The notes: generated by a model from the sequence alone, not told the origin. Positions 43,214 through 52,353 are shown, counted from the stretch's first letter. The stretch: DNA of 64,000 nucleotides from Yersinia similis (GCF_001053095.1 NZ_CGBP01000008.1:1-64000); one strand, 5' to 3'. Numbers and translations are program-made.

Positions 43214-43969
43214 ATGCAAATACACCTTCTTATTGTCGATGCCCTGAATTTGATTCGCCGTATTCATGCGGTGCAGGGGTCACCTTGTATTAAGGCCTGC
43301 CAGCAAGCACTGCAACAACTGATTCAACACAGTCAACCCAGCCATGCCGTTGCCGTTTTTGATGAAGATGACCGCTCTGATAGCTGGCGACATCAATGCC
43401 TGCCAGATTACAAAGCTGGCCGCTCTCCCATGCCTGATAACCTGCAACAGGAAATGCCACTAATTCGCCAGGCATTTAATGAATTAGGGGTAGCATGCTG
43501 GCATTCACCCGGTAATGAGGCCGATGACTTAGCCGCTACTCTGGTGGCAAAAATCGCTGGCGCAGGCCATCAGGTAACCATCGTTTCTACCGATAAAGGC
43601 TATTGCCAGTTATTGGCTCCCAATGTCCAAATTCGTGACTATTTCCAAAAGCGATGGCTGGATATGCCGTTTGTGAAGCAGGAGTTTGGTGTATTGCCCC
43701 ATCAATTACCTGATTATTGGGGGCTGGCGGGGATCAGCAGCAGTAAAATTCCAGGTGTCGCAGGCATTGGTGCCAAAACCGCTACGCTGCTACTGCAACA
43801 AGCCGATACGTTGGAAGTGCTCTATCAGAATCTGGAATCAATACCGGAGAAATGGCGTAAAAAATTACAACAACACCAACAGATGGCGTTTACCTGCAAA
43901 CAAATCGCCACGCTGAAAACGGACTTATTATTGAGTGGCAATCTACAACAGTTACGTTTGAAAAAATAA
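43214..43969 (+). CDS. xni: Flap endonuclease Xni (ExoIX)
   Basis: Xni is a 5'-nuclease-family flap endonuclease related to the N-terminal domain of Pol I. The 251 aa equal the E. coli length and share [41 protein letters not shown] and the helix-hairpin-helix [20 protein letters not shown]. Like E. coli Xni, it appears to lack some of the downstream acidic metal ligands of Pol I. The end of the gene runs into a duplicated terminator. Confidence 0.95.
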   Translation: MQIHLLIVDALNLIRRIHAVQGSPCIKACQQALQQLIQHSQPSHAVAVFDEDDRSDSWRHQCLPDYKAGRSPMPDNLQQEMPLIRQAFNELGVACWHSPGNEADDLAATLVAKIAGAGHQVTIVSTDKGYCQLLAPNVQIRDYFQKRWLDMPFVKQEFGVLPHQLPDYWGLAGISSSKIPGVAGIGAKTATLLLQQADTLEVLYQNLESIPEKWRKKLQQHQQMAFTCKQIATLKTDLLLSGNLQQLRLKK

Positions 43970-43986
43970 TATACGCATAAAAACTA

Positions 43987-44004
43987 AGGGGCCAATAGGC
44001 CCCT
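43987..44004. repeat. Left copy of an 18-bp target-site duplication (terminator hairpin)
   Basis: AGGGGCCAATAGGCCCCT is the intrinsic terminator hairpin between convergent xni and rlmM. It is repeated exactly at 44170-44187 on the other side of the inserted 165-bp element. Confidence 0.9.
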
Positions 44005-44169
44005 CAGACTGCTGACAAACCCCGATGACTCACTCTTGAACGGTGAGGATAGGCAGAAGAGTAAAGAGTCCGCGCCAAGGATGGCGCGGCTCGAGCCTAC
44101 ATGGATGTATTTACGGCGTCTTTACGATCTGCCTGTTCTCTCCGTCGCGGGCACTTTGTCAATAACCTC
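44005..44169 (+). mobile_element. 165-bp palindromic element (YPAL-like MITE), copy 2
   Basis: Same length and near-identical sequence to copy 1, with a few substitutions such as AAGGATGG in place of AAGGAGGG. It is inserted between two exact copies of the 18-bp terminator hairpin, so the target was duplicated. Its CAGACTG end adjoins the xni side. It contains a short open frame also seen in copy 1, which I treat as a by-product of the repeat. Confidence 0.9.
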
Positions 44170-44187
44170 AGGGGCCAATAGGCCCCT
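44170..44187. repeat. Right copy of the 18-bp target-site duplication
   Basis: Identical to 43987-44004 and followed by TTAAAT. This copy keeps the terminator position for rlmM on the minus strand, while the left copy serves xni. Confidence 0.9.
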
Positions 44188-44216
44188 TAAATATGATGTT
44201 ACGCTATCGCTAAAAC

Positions 44217-45323
44217 CTAATAACGCTCATCACGGCGGCCCGGTGCACCCGACCAGATACGACGGACATGTACCGTAACTTCTTCGCGGTCATGGTAGAG
44301 CTGTTTGGCATGGATATCAGCATTAATACCGTTTTCTTTCAACTGCTCATCCATCATTGCCAAATTTTGTACAACTTCTTCATAGCGCTTTTTCATTGGT
44401 AATTTCAGGTTGAAGATCGCTTCACGGCACCAACCATTGACTAGCCATTTAGTGATAAGCTGCGTGACCTTTGTTGGTTTTTCTACCATGTCACACACTA
44501 ACCAATAAATATTGCTGCGGGTAGGCTCATACTTAAAACCGTCGGCACGGTGATGTGTGACCTGCCCCGTATCCATCAGGCTTTGTGCCATCGAACCATT
44601 ATCAACCGCTTGTATCATCATGCTGCGTTGTACTAACTGATAAGTCCAGCCACCGGGGCAAGCGCCTAAATCGACAGCATGCATACCACTGGCTAAACGC
44701 TCTTCCCATTCATCTGCGGGGATAAATACATGGAATGCCTCTTCCAGTTTTAAGGTTGAGCGGCTTGGTGCATCGGATGGGAATTTAAGTCGAGGGATCC
44801 CCATGTAGAATGGAGAGTTATTATTGCTGTAAGAATAACCAACATAACAACAACCCGGTGCAATAAAGAACACATGCACCACTGGCCGATGTGCATTCTC
44901 TCGAGCGGACAGAATTTTCTGTTCACGCAAGGCGCTACGCAGAGGCACGGTCAGCTTACGGCAAAACTTGAGTAACTCTTTGCTTTCATTGGTGTCGGCC
45001 ACCTCAACACGTAACTCGCCAGCTTTTTCAATAACGCCAACCAACATTCCCACGATCGGTGACACACGGTCTTCTGGGGGTAAGTCTTTCAATAACTCCC
45101 CCACCACCATCATTTGGCGGGCGAAAATAAACTCGCGGAACGGTATTTCACGGATGAGTCGATCCGCATCCTCTAACTGGTAGCATTCAAACAATACATA
45201 GCCACTGTTTTCTTTTACCCGTGCAAAACCAAAGATTTCGAGCTGTGCAGCCTTCTCTGTTATTTCTGCCGCACACTCTTTCTCAAAGCCGGAGCGGCAA
45301 TATAAAGCAATTTTATTATTCAT
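44217..45323 (-). CDS. rlmM: 23S rRNA (cytidine(2498)-2'-O)-methyltransferase RlmM
   Basis: RlmM (YgdE) methylates the 2'-OH of C2498 in 23S rRNA with SAM. The 368-aa protein has an N-terminal THUMP-like half and a Rossmann methyltransferase half, with the SAM motif [13 protein letters not shown] at about 225. [12 protein letters not shown] segment supplies a Lys of the K-D-K-type catalytic set. The start overlaps ygdD by 8 bases. Confidence 0.95.
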   Translation of the reverse strand: MNNKIALYCRSGFEKECAAEITEKAAQLEIFGFARVKENSGYVLFECYQLEDADRLIREIPFREFIFARQMMVVGELLKDLPPEDRVSPIVGMLVGVIEKAGELRVEVADTNESKELLKFCRKLTVPLRSALREQKILSARENAHRPVVHVFFIAPGCCYVGYSYSNNNSPFYMGIPRLKFPSDAPSRSTLKLEEAFHVFIPADEWEERLASGMHAVDLGACPGGWTYQLVQRSMMIQAVDNGSMAQSLMDTGQVTHHRADGFKYEPTRSNIYWLVCDMVEKPTKVTQLITKWLVNGWCREAIFNLKLPMKKRYEEVVQNLAMMDEQLKENGINADIHAKQLYHDREEVTVHVRRIWSGAPGRRDERY

Positions 45324-45711
45324 GGCGTTCTGCCCTTTTTCTTAGACGCAGTGCGCCAATCAACATCAAAATCCATCCCGCCAGAAAACATACTCCGCCT
45401 ACTGGCGTGATATATACCCACAGTCTCAGGTGTGATAGAGCCAGGCAGTATAAACTGCCGCTAAAGAGTAGCGTTCCGAGCGCTAACAAGGCACCACTCC
45501 AGTAAAACCAAAGACTAACCTGCCGTTGCATCGCAACCGCTAATATTAGAATAACCAACGTATGGAACGCCTGATACTCCAGTCCGGTACGAATCCAGGC
45601 CATTTCATTCGGCCCCAGAGAGGTACTTAATACGTGAGCTCCGAAGGCGCCGAAAGCAACATAGAAAAAACCGCTCAGAGCGGAAAATATCAGCATTAAA
45701 CGACTGTTCAT
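45316..45711 (-). CDS. ygdD: DUF423 inner-membrane protein YgdD
   Basis: A 131-aa integral membrane protein with four predicted helices, of unknown function. The N-terminus [26 protein letters not shown] carries the family GAFGAH motif, and SGSLYCLAL and [12 protein letters not shown] follow. I start at the ATG at 45711 (AAGG upstream, E. coli-like N-terminus) and not at the ATG eight codons earlier. It overlaps rlmM by 8 bases. Confidence 0.91.
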   Translation of the reverse strand: MNSRLMLIFSALSGFFYVAFGAFGAHVLSTSLGPNEMAWIRTGLEYQAFHTLVILILAVAMQRQVSLWFYWSGALLALGTLLFSGSLYCLALSHLRLWVYITPVGGVCFLAGWILMLIGALRLRKRAERHE

Positions 45712-45843
45712 CGTTACTAACCTTAAATTAGACAAAGTTATCGTTATATCGCCCGGTACACTCGCCCTATTGTATCGTGGCGAGTGACCATCGTGAATGG
45801 GTTGTCATTACTACGCAGACACTGTAATCAATCAAGTGCGGTG

Positions 45844-45894
45844 ATTAACTAAACATTATAATTAACCAAACATTATAATTAACCAAACACTGTG
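45844..45894. repeat. Three 17-bp tandem repeats between gcvA and ygdD
   Basis: The unit ATTAACCAAACATTATA begins at 45844 (one mismatch), 45861 (exact) and 45878 (diverged end). It abuts the gcvA stop. It is non-coding and a candidate variable-number locus. Confidence 0.85.
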
Positions 45895-45899
45895 ATTGA

Positions 45900-46817
45900 T
45901 CAGTTATCATAACGAAAACGTAACTTCTCCTGCTCACTGGCAGCCCTTGCCAGTATCCACTGACGGAAGGCGGCTATTTTACCCAGTTCTGCCTGACTGT
46001 CATGGCAAACCAGATAAAAAGCATTTTTACTCACCAAAACATCGTTAAACGGGCAAACCAATCGGCCCGCTTCGATCTCAGACTGAGCCATGACATTATT
46101 CACCAAAGCAATCCCTTGTCCATGAACCGCGGCCTGAACCACCATGGCGCTGTGGCTAAATATCGGACCTTGCTGCACATTAATCTGCGGTACCCCCAGT
46201 TGGCGGGTATACGCTAACCAGTCACGGCGTGAAGTATCATGCAACAAGGTGTGATTAGCCAGATCTGATGGTACTTTTAATCCATTCTCACCGGTTAGTA
46301 AGCTAGGTGCGCAGACTGGCAATAGGAATTCAGCATACAAGCGTTCTGTACGCAGCCCACTCCAATTGCCGCGGCCATAGAATATCGCGACATCCACATC
46401 ATCAGCGAGCTTATCTTCTTCCCGATCCACCGCTTGGATCCTCACATCAATACCTGGGTAGGCCGCATTAAATCCTGACAAACGAGGAACCAGCCATTGA
46501 ATGGCAAAGCTGGGCGGTAAACTGACGGTTAACGCCCCCTTAGCACTGCGCGCTTGCAACTTACGAGTCGCTTCATTAATAGAAGTGAAAATCTCTTTGA
46601 TATCGAGGTAATAACTCTGCCCTTCTTCGGTCAACAGCAAAGAGCGATTACGTCGGCGGAACAATTTCAGCCCAAGAAAATCCTCCAGCGATTTGATCTG
46701 GTGGCTAACAGCGGCTTGAGTAACAAATAACTCCTCGGCTGCTTTAGTGAAACTTAGGTGACGGGCGGCGGCATCAAAAGCCCGCAAGGCATTCAGGGGT
46801 GGTAATCGTTTTGACAT
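45900..46817 (-). CDS. gcvA: Glycine cleavage system transcriptional activator GcvA
   Basis: GcvA is a LysR-type regulator that activates gcvTHP with glycine, represses it with purines, and activates the gcvB sRNA gene. The 305-aa protein has an N-terminal winged helix-turn-helix (LNALRAFDAAARHLSFTKAAEELFVTQAAVSHQI) and a C-terminal periplasmic-binding-like effector domain. It is divergent from gcvB, so the gap between them is a shared regulatory region. Confidence 0.96.
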   Translation of the reverse strand: MSKRLPPLNALRAFDAAARHLSFTKAAEELFVTQAAVSHQIKSLEDFLGLKLFRRRNRSLLLTEEGQSYYLDIKEIFTSINEATRKLQARSAKGALTVSLPPSFAIQWLVPRLSGFNAAYPGIDVRIQAVDREEDKLADDVDVAIFYGRGNWSGLRTERLYAEFLLPVCAPSLLTGENGLKVPSDLANHTLLHDTSRRDWLAYTRQLGVPQINVQQGPIFSHSAMVVQAAVHGQGIALVNNVMAQSEIEAGRLVCPFNDVLVSKNAFYLVCHDSQAELGKIAAFRQWILARAASEQEKLRFRYDN

Positions 46818-46909
46818 GAATTGGACACTTTTTTATAACGGCCCATCATCAGATGAAACCCTTTGTTTACTTATTAGTTTTTATAATCCGAGCCATTATA
46901 AATTGTCCA

Positions 46910-46938
46910 TTGAGGATGCGCTAGTAAATACCTATAGT
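46910..46938 (+). promoter_or_regulatory. gcvB promoter
   Basis: A -35 TTGAGG (46910-46915), a 17-base spacer and a -10 TATAGT (46933-46938) are placed 7 bases before the GcvB start. GcvA-binding sites should lie in the A/T-rich stretch 46830-46905. Confidence 0.75.
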
Positions 46939-46944
46939 GACGGC

Positions 46945-47150
46945 ACTTCCCCGAGCCGGAACGAAAAGTAGGTTTGGTATCCCAGGTACTGAAATGCTTT
47001 TGGCTTTGTGGTTGTGATGTTGTGTTTGCAAATGGTCTGGTATGCCAGACATAGTAGCTAAGCTACTGCTTTTTTTCACTTCCTGTACATTTACCCTGTC
47101 TGTCCATAGTGATTTTATGCAGCACCGCTATTTTGGCGGTGCTTTTTTTT
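46945..47150 (+). ncRNA. gcvB: GcvB small RNA
   Basis: GcvB is an Hfq-dependent sRNA that represses many amino-acid and peptide transporter mRNAs. The 206-base RNA starts ACTTCCCCGAGCCGG. It contains the G/U-rich R1 seed (GTGGTTGTGATGTTGTG at about 47007-47023), an internal hairpin with a U-run (TAGTAGC / GCTACTGCTTTTTT), the invariant TTCACTTCCTGTACATTT and CCTGTCTGTCCATAGTGATT blocks, and the final terminator GCACCGC / GCGGTGC plus eight T. It is divergent from gcvA, as in other enterobacteria. Confidence 0.97.
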
Positions 47151-47487
47151 ATCCTATTTTCGAGATTAAATTTAAGTTGCTGCTGATACCTCCTAACGTT
47201 GTATCAGGCCTCTTTTCCCTCTCGGTTTAGCATTAAGCTCGTTATCTTTAGTCATTTTTTACTTCTTAGCGATTTACCTATTGTCAGACACCATTCATAC
47301 CGGGGTGACTGATCATCTCTGTCTCATCGTCTACTTTCGGTTTACCATCAGCAACGATAGTGCAACCATCACTAATGTGTATAACGTCAATGTGTATAAC
47401 GTCAGTATGCACAACATCATTGCTCAAACACGTGACCATGATAAAAGCAAAAAAATTCGAGGTCACTCACAGGATGCCAACAACAGT
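47151..47487 (+). other. gcvB-csdA gap with open frame and three 15-bp tandem repeats
   Basis: This 337-base gap has an open frame (from a TTG at 47281) that runs into csdA for 69 codons. It is not CsdA family sequence. Inside are three 15-bp tandem units (47374, 47389 and 47404; the first two are exactly AATGTGTATAACGTC) that would read N-V-Y-N-V. No signal peptide or recognisable domain is visible. I regard it as leader sequence, with low confidence that any of it is translated. Confidence 0.5.
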
Positions 47488-48693
47488 ATGAAAGTTTTTA
47501 ACCCAATAGATTTTCGTCGAGAATTCCCTGCGCTCAGTGATAAATTAACCTATCTGGACAGTGCGGCGACCGCCTTGAAACCACGCGCAATGATTGAAGC
47601 GACGCAGCAATTTTATCAGCAGGATTCAGCAACGGTACACCGCAGCCAACATCAATCGGCATTATCATTAACGGTTCGTTTTGAAAACACCCGCCAACAA
47701 GTGGCTGATTTTATTAACTCATCCACAGCAGAAAATATTATCTGGACACGCGGAACAACTGAAGCCATCAATCTGATCGCGCAAAGTTATGCCCGCCCCC
47801 GTTTACGGCCTGAAGATGAAATTATTGTCAGCGAAGCTGAGCATCATGCGAATTTAATTCCCTGGTTGATGGTAGCGGAGCAAACCGGTGCCAAAATAGT
47901 CAAATTACCGATTGGCCTTGATCACCTGCCAGATTTACAACAACTACCTCAATTACTTAATGAGAAGACACGCATCTTAGCGCTGGGGCAGATGTCTAAC
48001 GTAACAGGCGGTAGCCCTGATCTGGCTCAGGCTATTAGGCTGGCTCACCAATATGACTGTGTTGTCGTGGTTGACGGTGCTCAGGGAATTGTTCATTGCC
48101 CAGCCGATGTTCAGGTATTGGATATTGACTTTTATGCATTCTCTTCCCATAAATTGTATGGCCCAACCGGCATTGGCGTGCTGTATGGGAAGACTGAATT
48201 ATTAGAAGAGATGCCCGCCTGGCAAGGCGGCGGTAAAATGCTTACCCATGCATCATTCGGGGGCTTTACACCTCATGAAGTGCCTTATCGCTTTGAAGCG
48301 GGTACACCCAATATTGCTGGCGTTATTGGTTTATCAGCGGTACTCAAATGGCTGGAACATATTGATCTGGAAGAGGCCGAAGTTTATAGCCAAGGTTTAG
48401 CTACAATGGCAGAAAATAAGCTCGCACAATTACCGGGTTTTCACAGTTACCGTTGCCAGCAATCCAGTTTATTAGCATTTACTTTCGATGGTGTTCATCA
48501 CAGTGATTTAGTGGCGTTATTGGCCGAACAAGGTATCGCACTACGTGCTGGGCAGCACTGCGCGCAGCCACTGATGGCAGCTCTGGGAGTCAATGGCAGT
48601 CTGCGGGCTTCTTTTGCGCCTTATAATACACCCCAAGATGTTGAAATGCTTTGCTCTGCGCTTGATAAGGCATTGGAACTGCTTCGAGACTAA
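47488..48693 (+). CDS. csdA: Cysteine desulfurase CsdA
   Basis: CsdA is a PLP-dependent cysteine desulfurase that hands sulfur to CsdE. From the ATG at 47488 (MKVFNPIDFRREFPAL) it is 401 aa. PLP-binding Lys222 (SSHKLYGPTG) and catalytic Cys358 (LRAGQHCAQPL) fall at exactly the E. coli residue numbers, which fixes this start against the 69-codon longer frame. The ribosome site is weak (AGGA 13 bases upstream). csdE follows after a repeat-containing gap. Confidence 0.95.
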   Translation: MKVFNPIDFRREFPALSDKLTYLDSAATALKPRAMIEATQQFYQQDSATVHRSQHQSALSLTVRFENTRQQVADFINSSTAENIIWTRGTTEAINLIAQSYARPRLRPEDEIIVSEAEHHANLIPWLMVAEQTGAKIVKLPIGLDHLPDLQQLPQLLNEKTRILALGQMSNVTGGSPDLAQAIRLAHQYDCVVVVDGAQGIVHCPADVQVLDIDFYAFSSHKLYGPTGIGVLYGKTELLEEMPAWQGGGKMLTHASFGGFTPHEVPYRFEAGTPNIAGVIGLSAVLKWLEHIDLEEAEVYSQGLATMAENKLAQLPGFHSYRCQQSSLLAFTFDGVHHSDLVALLAEQGIALRAGQHCAQPLMAALGVNGSLRASFAPYNTPQDVEMLCSALDKALELLRD

Positions 48694-48714
48694 CTGCTGC
48701 CAACGATCGTTTCG

Positions 48715-48803
48715 ATATACCCTAAATAATTCCAGTGGCAAGGGGGCGGCAATCAAGTGACCGAAAGCAGTCAACATACAAGTAACTTGAAGAATGGCGG
48801 GTG
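48715..48803. repeat. Short copy of the palindromic intergenic repeat
   Basis: ATACCCTAAATAATTCCAGT at one end and AAGTAACTTGAAGAATGGCG at the other are inverted relatives of the termini of the 11781 element. It sits between csdA and csdE, so it is probably transcribed as part of a csdA-csdE mRNA. Confidence 0.75.
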
Positions 48804-48833
48804 TAAATATCAATATGAAAATAAGATGAGAAT

Positions 48834-49277
48834 ATGATGATTGCCCCACATCCTTTTGGCCATGACATTACGGCTACTGACCTGATCGAAAAATTCAGTG
48901 TTCACAAACAGTGGGAGGATCGCTACCGTCAGTTAATTCTGCTGGCCAAGCAACTCCCACCGCTGCAGGATACATTGAAACAAAATGGGCTAGAATTGAC
49001 GGGTTGTGAAAACAGAGTCTGGCTCGGACACCAACATTTGCCAGATGGCACGTTGCATTTCTATGGCGACAGTGAAGGCCGTATAGTGCGGGGGCTACTA
49101 GCCGTGATTCTAACCGCCGTAGAGGGGAAAACACCACAACAGGTGCTGGCCGCAGACCCCTTGGCCCTGTTTGAGCAACTGGGGCTGCGCCAACAACTCA
49201 GCACCTCGCGAGCTAACGGGTTACAAGCACTGGCTCAAGGTGTACGAACCATCGCGGCCAAATACGCAGAACGATAA
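48834..49277 (+). CDS. csdE: Sulfur acceptor protein CsdE
   Basis: CsdE is a SufE-like protein that accepts persulfide from CsdA and passes it on, in E. coli to TcdA. The 147-aa product has the acceptor cysteine (Cys58) in LTGCENRVW. It has the family segments DGTLHFYGDSEGRIVRGLLA and LGLRQQLSTSRANGL. It is downstream of csdA and convergent with tcdA, so all three members of the Csd/TcdA set are adjacent. Confidence 0.94.
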   Translation: MMIAPHPFGHDITATDLIEKFSVHKQWEDRYRQLILLAKQLPPLQDTLKQNGLELTGCENRVWLGHQHLPDGTLHFYGDSEGRIVRGLLAVILTAVEGKTPQQVLAADPLALFEQLGLRQQLSTSRANGLQALAQGVRTIAAKYAER

Positions 49278-49315
49278 CTCTATACAGAATAATAATTATA
49301 TAGAAAAATAAGCGA

Positions 49316-50143
49316 TTATGACGCAGTGGCGGCTGACTCATGCTGACGGGCCGCTTTAGCCATCATCTTCTTCAATACATGGGACACAGCAACAAAGCCA
49401 AACGTGGCAGTGACCATCGTTGCCGAACCGAATCCAGAGGTACAATCCATTTTTTTAGGTCCTTCGGCAGTGCTACGGGATGCACACACAGAGCCATCGG
49501 CTTGTGGATAGACCAAAGGCTCACTGGAGAAAACGCAATCAATACCCAGCTTGCCTTTGCTATTTTTCAACACGTTAAAATCATTTTTCAGTCTTTCGCG
49601 CAGTTTAGCAGCTAAAGGATCTTGGATAGTTTTAGCCAGATCAACCACTGCAATACGGGTTGGATCAATTTGCCCACCCGCTCCACCGGTAGTCACCACT
49701 GGGATTTTATAGCGACGGCAGTAAGACAATAGCGCAGCTTTTGGGCGCACACTATCAATTGCATCAATAACATAGCTGAAATTCTTATTTAAAAGCTCAG
49801 CGACATTATCCGCAGTAATAAAATCATCAATACAAGTCACATGGCATTCAGGATTGATGGCCAGAATACGCTCGGCCATGACGTCTGTTTTAGCCTGCCC
49901 TATGTTGTGGCGCAGAGCATGGATTTGACGGTTAGTATTCGTGACACAAACATCATCCATATCAATTAGTGTAATCGCACCGATACCAGTACGCGCCAAT
50001 GCTTCCGCCGCCCATGAACCTACGCCGCCAATACCGATGACACAAACATGCGCCTGTGAAAAAAGCGCCAATGCTTGTTGGCCATAGAGGCGTGCAATAC
50101 CACCAAACCGCTGTTGGTAAGCTTCGGAATAGGCTGTGCTCAT
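49316..50143 (-). CDS. tcdA: tRNA threonylcarbamoyladenosine dehydratase TcdA
   Basis: TcdA (CsdL) uses ATP to cyclise t6A37 into ct6A in tRNA, supported by CsdA-CsdE sulfur relay. The 275-aa E1-like protein has the nucleotide-binding GIGGVGSWAAEALARTGIG at about 37-55, IDMDDVCVTNTNRQ and a central DAIDSVRPKAAL. It is convergent with csdE. A 165-bp repeat lies upstream, in the tcdA-mltA gap. Confidence 0.95.
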   Translation of the reverse strand: MSTAYSEAYQQRFGGIARLYGQQALALFSQAHVCVIGIGGVGSWAAEALARTGIGAITLIDMDDVCVTNTNRQIHALRHNIGQAKTDVMAERILAINPECHVTCIDDFITADNVAELLNKNFSYVIDAIDSVRPKAALLSYCRRYKIPVVTTGGAGGQIDPTRIAVVDLAKTIQDPLAAKLRERLKNDFNVLKNSKGKLGIDCVFSSEPLVYPQADGSVCASRSTAEGPKKMDCTSGFGSATMVTATFGFVAVSHVLKKMMAKAARQHESAATAS

Positions 50144-50235
50144 AGACTTGTTACCTTAATAACGTAGAAATAATAAATGGCTTCAAAAAATACTCTTCGT
50201 ACTCAATAAGATTCTAAGTACTCATGGAAAAGCGG

Positions 50236-50400
50236 GAGGTTATTGACAAAGTGCCCGCGACGGAGAGAACAGGCAGATCGTAAAGACGCCGTAAATACAT
50301 CCATGTAGGCTCGAGCCGCGCCATCCTTGGCGCGGACGCTTTACTCCTCTGCCTATCCTCACCGTTCAAGATCACGTCATCGGGGTTTGTCAGCAGTCTG
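50236..50400 (-). mobile_element. 165-bp palindromic element (YPAL-like MITE), copy 3
   Basis: Reverse-oriented copy of the element at 33189 and 44005. On the minus strand it runs from CAGACTG (50400) to AACCTC (50236). It is flanked by a 5-bp duplication, AGCGG (50231-50235 and 50401-50405). It fills most of the 312-base mltA-tcdA gap and separates the mltA terminator hairpin from its T-run. Confidence 0.9.
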
Positions 50401-50419
50401 AGCGGCCGATTGGCCGCTT
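50401..50419 (-). terminator. mltA terminator hairpin, split from its U-tract
   Basis: On the minus strand AGCGGCC-AATC-GGCCGCT is a strong stem. The T-run that should follow (CCGCTTTTCC) is at 50226-50235, beyond the inserted element. The hairpin remains but the canonical terminator is broken. Confidence 0.8.
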
Positions 50420-50455
50420 AATCAAAACAAATGTTTACCCTGCATATCCGCTGAC

Positions 50456-51628
50456 TTATCGATCCTGATTATTCACCAGTAATGACGAATCATTGCTGGC
50501 AGGCTCGCTCTGCGTGCCACCTTTATAAGCAGTGAACAACGGACCACTGCTTTGTGCATTTTTCAGTACCCAGACCCGGCCATAATGGTTGTAGAACCCA
50601 GCGGCCTGACCTGCCTCATGACCAATCCCCTGATAAATATCAAAATGTTGGCCTTTTATTGCGCCCCCAACATCCAATGCCACCATCAGACGCATTTGAT
50701 ATTTACCGGTAAATTTTCCTTGGTCATCAAGTACAGGCACTTCTGCCAACAGGGTGGTACCCGGCGGAATCAGTGATTTGTCTGATGCCACAGAGGCTTT
50801 AGCAATCAATGGGACCGCACTGGCTCCTTTAACTGGCGCATACATTACCGGTTTAAAGAAAACGAAAGAGGGATTCTGCTCCAACAACTCTCTGACTTCA
50901 GCTTCACTGTGGTTTTCAGCCCATTGACGGATAGCCTGCATCGACATATCAGCCCTTGCTACTTCACCGCGATCAATAAGTACTTTGCCGATACTGCGGT
51001 AAGCGTGACCATTTTTACCCGCATAACCGAAGAATGTCAGAGGCCGCCCATCACCATAATCAACATAGCCGCTGCCCTGAACTTCCATCATGAAATTGTC
51101 TACCAGTGAATTGGTATACGCGATGATTAAATTACGGTTATCCAGCGCACCAGCATAAATCGCCGCCCGATCCGGTAAACGGCGTTTTCCTTTAGCAGGC
51201 ATACGATACAGCGGATGACGGAATTCGCCTTGTGGCGTGTAGCGGGCCTGAAGCACAGGTGTGTAGTAACCGGTAAATTGTACGTTACCGAAGTTATCTA
51301 CACCTTCCATCTGATAAGCATTCAAACCAAACAAACTCAACTTACTGGTATCAGCACCAGCCAGCATCCAGTTTTGTACCGCATTGAATGTATCGCTGTT
51401 GCGGTTATACAGACCCAGTGAAGACTGATTAATCACTTTCACCTGATCAGAATAATCTTTGGCGTTGACTGGCTTACCTGTCGCATTGGGTTCATTCACC
51501 AGTTCCAGTGATTGCTCCAGACGACCATCCTTATATTGTTGCCCACGATCGGTTGGCCGTGATTGGCAACCAGCCAGAACGGCAATCATTATTCCACTCA
51601 GTAGGTATTTGCCCCAACGACTTGTCAT
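50456..51628 (-). CDS. mltA: Membrane-bound lytic murein transglycosylase A
   Basis: MltA cleaves the glycan strands of peptidoglycan, forming 1,6-anhydromuramyl ends, and is anchored in the outer membrane. The 390-aa precursor has lipobox LAGC (Cys21). The mature enzyme has the double-psi beta-barrel MltA domain, with the FTGYYTPVLQAR segment and a C-terminal 3D domain (MVALDVGGAIKGQHFDIYQG) carrying the catalytic Asp region. It is longer at the C-terminus than E. coli MltA (365 aa) by a Ser/Asn-rich tail. Confidence 0.95.
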   Translation of the reverse strand: MTSRWGKYLLSGIMIAVLAGCQSRPTDRGQQYKDGRLEQSLELVNEPNATGKPVNAKDYSDQVKVINQSSLGLYNRNSDTFNAVQNWMLAGADTSKLSLFGLNAYQMEGVDNFGNVQFTGYYTPVLQARYTPQGEFRHPLYRMPAKGKRRLPDRAAIYAGALDNRNLIIAYTNSLVDNFMMEVQGSGYVDYGDGRPLTFFGYAGKNGHAYRSIGKVLIDRGEVARADMSMQAIRQWAENHSEAEVRELLEQNPSFVFFKPVMYAPVKGASAVPLIAKASVASDKSLIPPGTTLLAEVPVLDDQGKFTGKYQMRLMVALDVGGAIKGQHFDIYQGIGHEAGQAAGFYNHYGRVWVLKNAQSSGPLFTAYKGGTQSEPASNDSSLLVNNQDR

Positions 51629-51802
51629 TTCACGCCTTCTCTTTAACTCATTTTATCTACCGGCGAACGATAACAAACGCCTATGGATAAAGGAATCAGC
51701 AGGCAGAAAAAAATCTCAATGACTGTTATGGAGAAAAAAAAAACAGATAGACGATAAAATAATCGAAAAAACATATTTACAGGAATTTTATGGTAAAACT
51801 AC

Positions 51803-51830
51803 TTGCAACAGATCTCATCCAGAGTATAGT
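51803..51830 (+). promoter_or_regulatory. tRNA-fMet operon promoter
   Basis: A -35 TTGCAA (51803-51808), a 16-base spacer and a -10 TATAGT (51825-51830) are followed by a GC-rich discriminator (GCGCTC), typical of stable-RNA promoters. The first tRNA begins 14 bases later. Confidence 0.75.
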
Positions 51831-51843
51831 GCGCTCAATCGGA

Positions 51844-51920
<77 letters not shown>

Positions 51921-52088
51921 ACCGATACTGATTACCAGCAGTATCAAATGTAGTTCGATAGTGTTGAAATTTAAGATGTATTCAGTAAAATAGCGGTACA
52001 TTTGAATTAAGAAGTGGTAAAGAGTTAAGCGATAAAAAGCTGACTTGTATAAAACTGATTAGTGCAGAGTTAATAGTGTAATGACGGA

Positions 52089-52165
<77 letters not shown>

Positions 52166-52225
52166 ATTACATTATAATATCGTGAAAGAAACAGCAGTAA
52201 GATAGAAAATAAGTATTAAGACGGA

Positions 52226-52302
<77 letters not shown>

Positions 52303-52331
52303 ATTCTTAATCATATTGATATCATCATTAG

Positions 52332-52353
52332 GCACCCTATCGGGTGTTTTTTT
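52332..52353 (+). terminator. tRNA-fMet operon terminator
   Basis: GCACCC / GGGTGT with loop TATC is followed by TTTTTTTG. It lies 30 bases after the third tRNA. The remaining 160 bases to the amiC stop show nothing else. Confidence 0.9.

Noticed and set aside
44036-44278. An 80-codon open frame that looks like a small protein
   Set aside because: It is read from the 165-bp palindromic element and matches the frame fused to glnD at 33220. Its reappearance reflects repeat identity, not conservation of a protein.
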